DNA of 12,531 nt from an uncultured Ruminococcus sp. (lineage in GTDB: Bacteria; Bacillota; Clostridia; Oscillospirales; Ruminococcaceae), in the NCBI GenBank assembly GCA_937910385.1, contig CALEPT010000059.1, forward strand, positions 1-12,531, read 5' to 3'. The notes beneath the pieces are model-generated. The model did not search any database and was not told the origin of the DNA. It worked only from the letters and a program-made list of their open reading frames with translations. The translations under genes were made by a program, and so were the position numbers. Shown one piece after another: positions 12,445 to 12,531 of the stretch. Every line of letters starts with the position of its first letter. The first letter of the stretch is position 1.

Positions 12445-12490
12445 GAGAGGGACTCTTTTGAAAAAAGATCGCCCCTCTAAGGGGAGCCCC
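12445..12490. repeat. GC-rich palindromic repeat cluster at the right edge
   Basis: Overlapping dyads: AGAGGG (12446-12451) with CCCTCT (12473-12478), TCTTTT (12454-12459) with AAAAGA (12463-12468), CCCCT (12472-12476) with AGGGG (12480-12484), and GGGGAGCCCC (12481-12490). Several pairings compete. No coding region is apparent between 12394 and the window end. It probably belongs to a mobile intergenic element cut by the window boundary. Confidence 0.5.
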
Positions 12491-12531
12491 CTTTGGCGGA
12501 ATCGTGGCATAAAATTACCGAGCCCATAATT

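Overview
The window reads as chromosome from an anaerobic, low-to-mid GC Firmicute of the Clostridia, most likely a Ruminococcus-type Oscillospiraceae. The reasons are the gene order around scpA/scpB, the zinc-ribbon L28, the flavodiiron protein next to a small ferredoxin-thioredoxin-reductase-like protein, strong GGAGG ribosome binding sites, and short GC-rich palindromic repeats between genes. The genus is an inference from protein style, not a database result. There are 14 protein genes: 12 of ordinary size and two small ORFs of 37 and 41 codons. I see no tRNA, rRNA, CRISPR array, transposase or phage gene.

Region 1 (about 1-6060, minus strand) is one long, tightly packed run read right to left from a consensus promoter at 6030-6058: site-2-type M50 protease, scpA, scpB, a DUF2953 membrane protein, gerW/ytfJ, a DacF-type D,D-carboxypeptidase, an RluB-type pseudouridine synthase, and a 126-residue protein I do not recognise. 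Most junctions are coupled: TAATG at M50/scpA, a 31-nt overlap at scpA/scpB, and 1 nt at rluB/unknown. The exception is a 156-bp gap after scpB that holds three successive inverted repeats. The run combines chromosome condensation (ScpAB), envelope and spore-associated functions (DUF2953, GerW, DacF, M50 protease) and 23S rRNA modification.

Region 2 (6117-6447, plus strand) is rpmB alone, with its own promoter and terminator, divergent from region 1.

Region 3 (about 6570-9701, minus strand) has two transporters: a single-chain ThrE-type (DUF1212 + DUF3815) exporter and a MATE efflux protein. Each has its own -35/-10 promoter with a 17-nt spacer and a transcribed leader containing a hairpin. 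The MATE leader hairpin has terminator form and sits among four complementary GTAAG/CTTAC arms, so it looks like an attenuator.

Region 4 (about 9702-10071) is non-coding and carries palindromic repeats. One belongs to a family with two other copies in the window, and both of those coincide with the stop codon of a minus-strand gene.

Region 5 (10072-11899, plus strand) is an operon of a flavodiiron protein (FprA), a 67-residue FTR-catalytic-chain-like Fe-S protein and a thioredoxin. It looks like an oxygen/NO defence unit with its own ferredoxin-to-thioredoxin electron route. A strong terminator closes it, and the first of two related tiny membrane proteins (DUF3789-like, sharing CLCxAAKxAD) starts inside that terminator. 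The second tiny gene follows at 12195 and ends at a perfect 16-bp terminator. The window closes in another GC-rich palindromic repeat.
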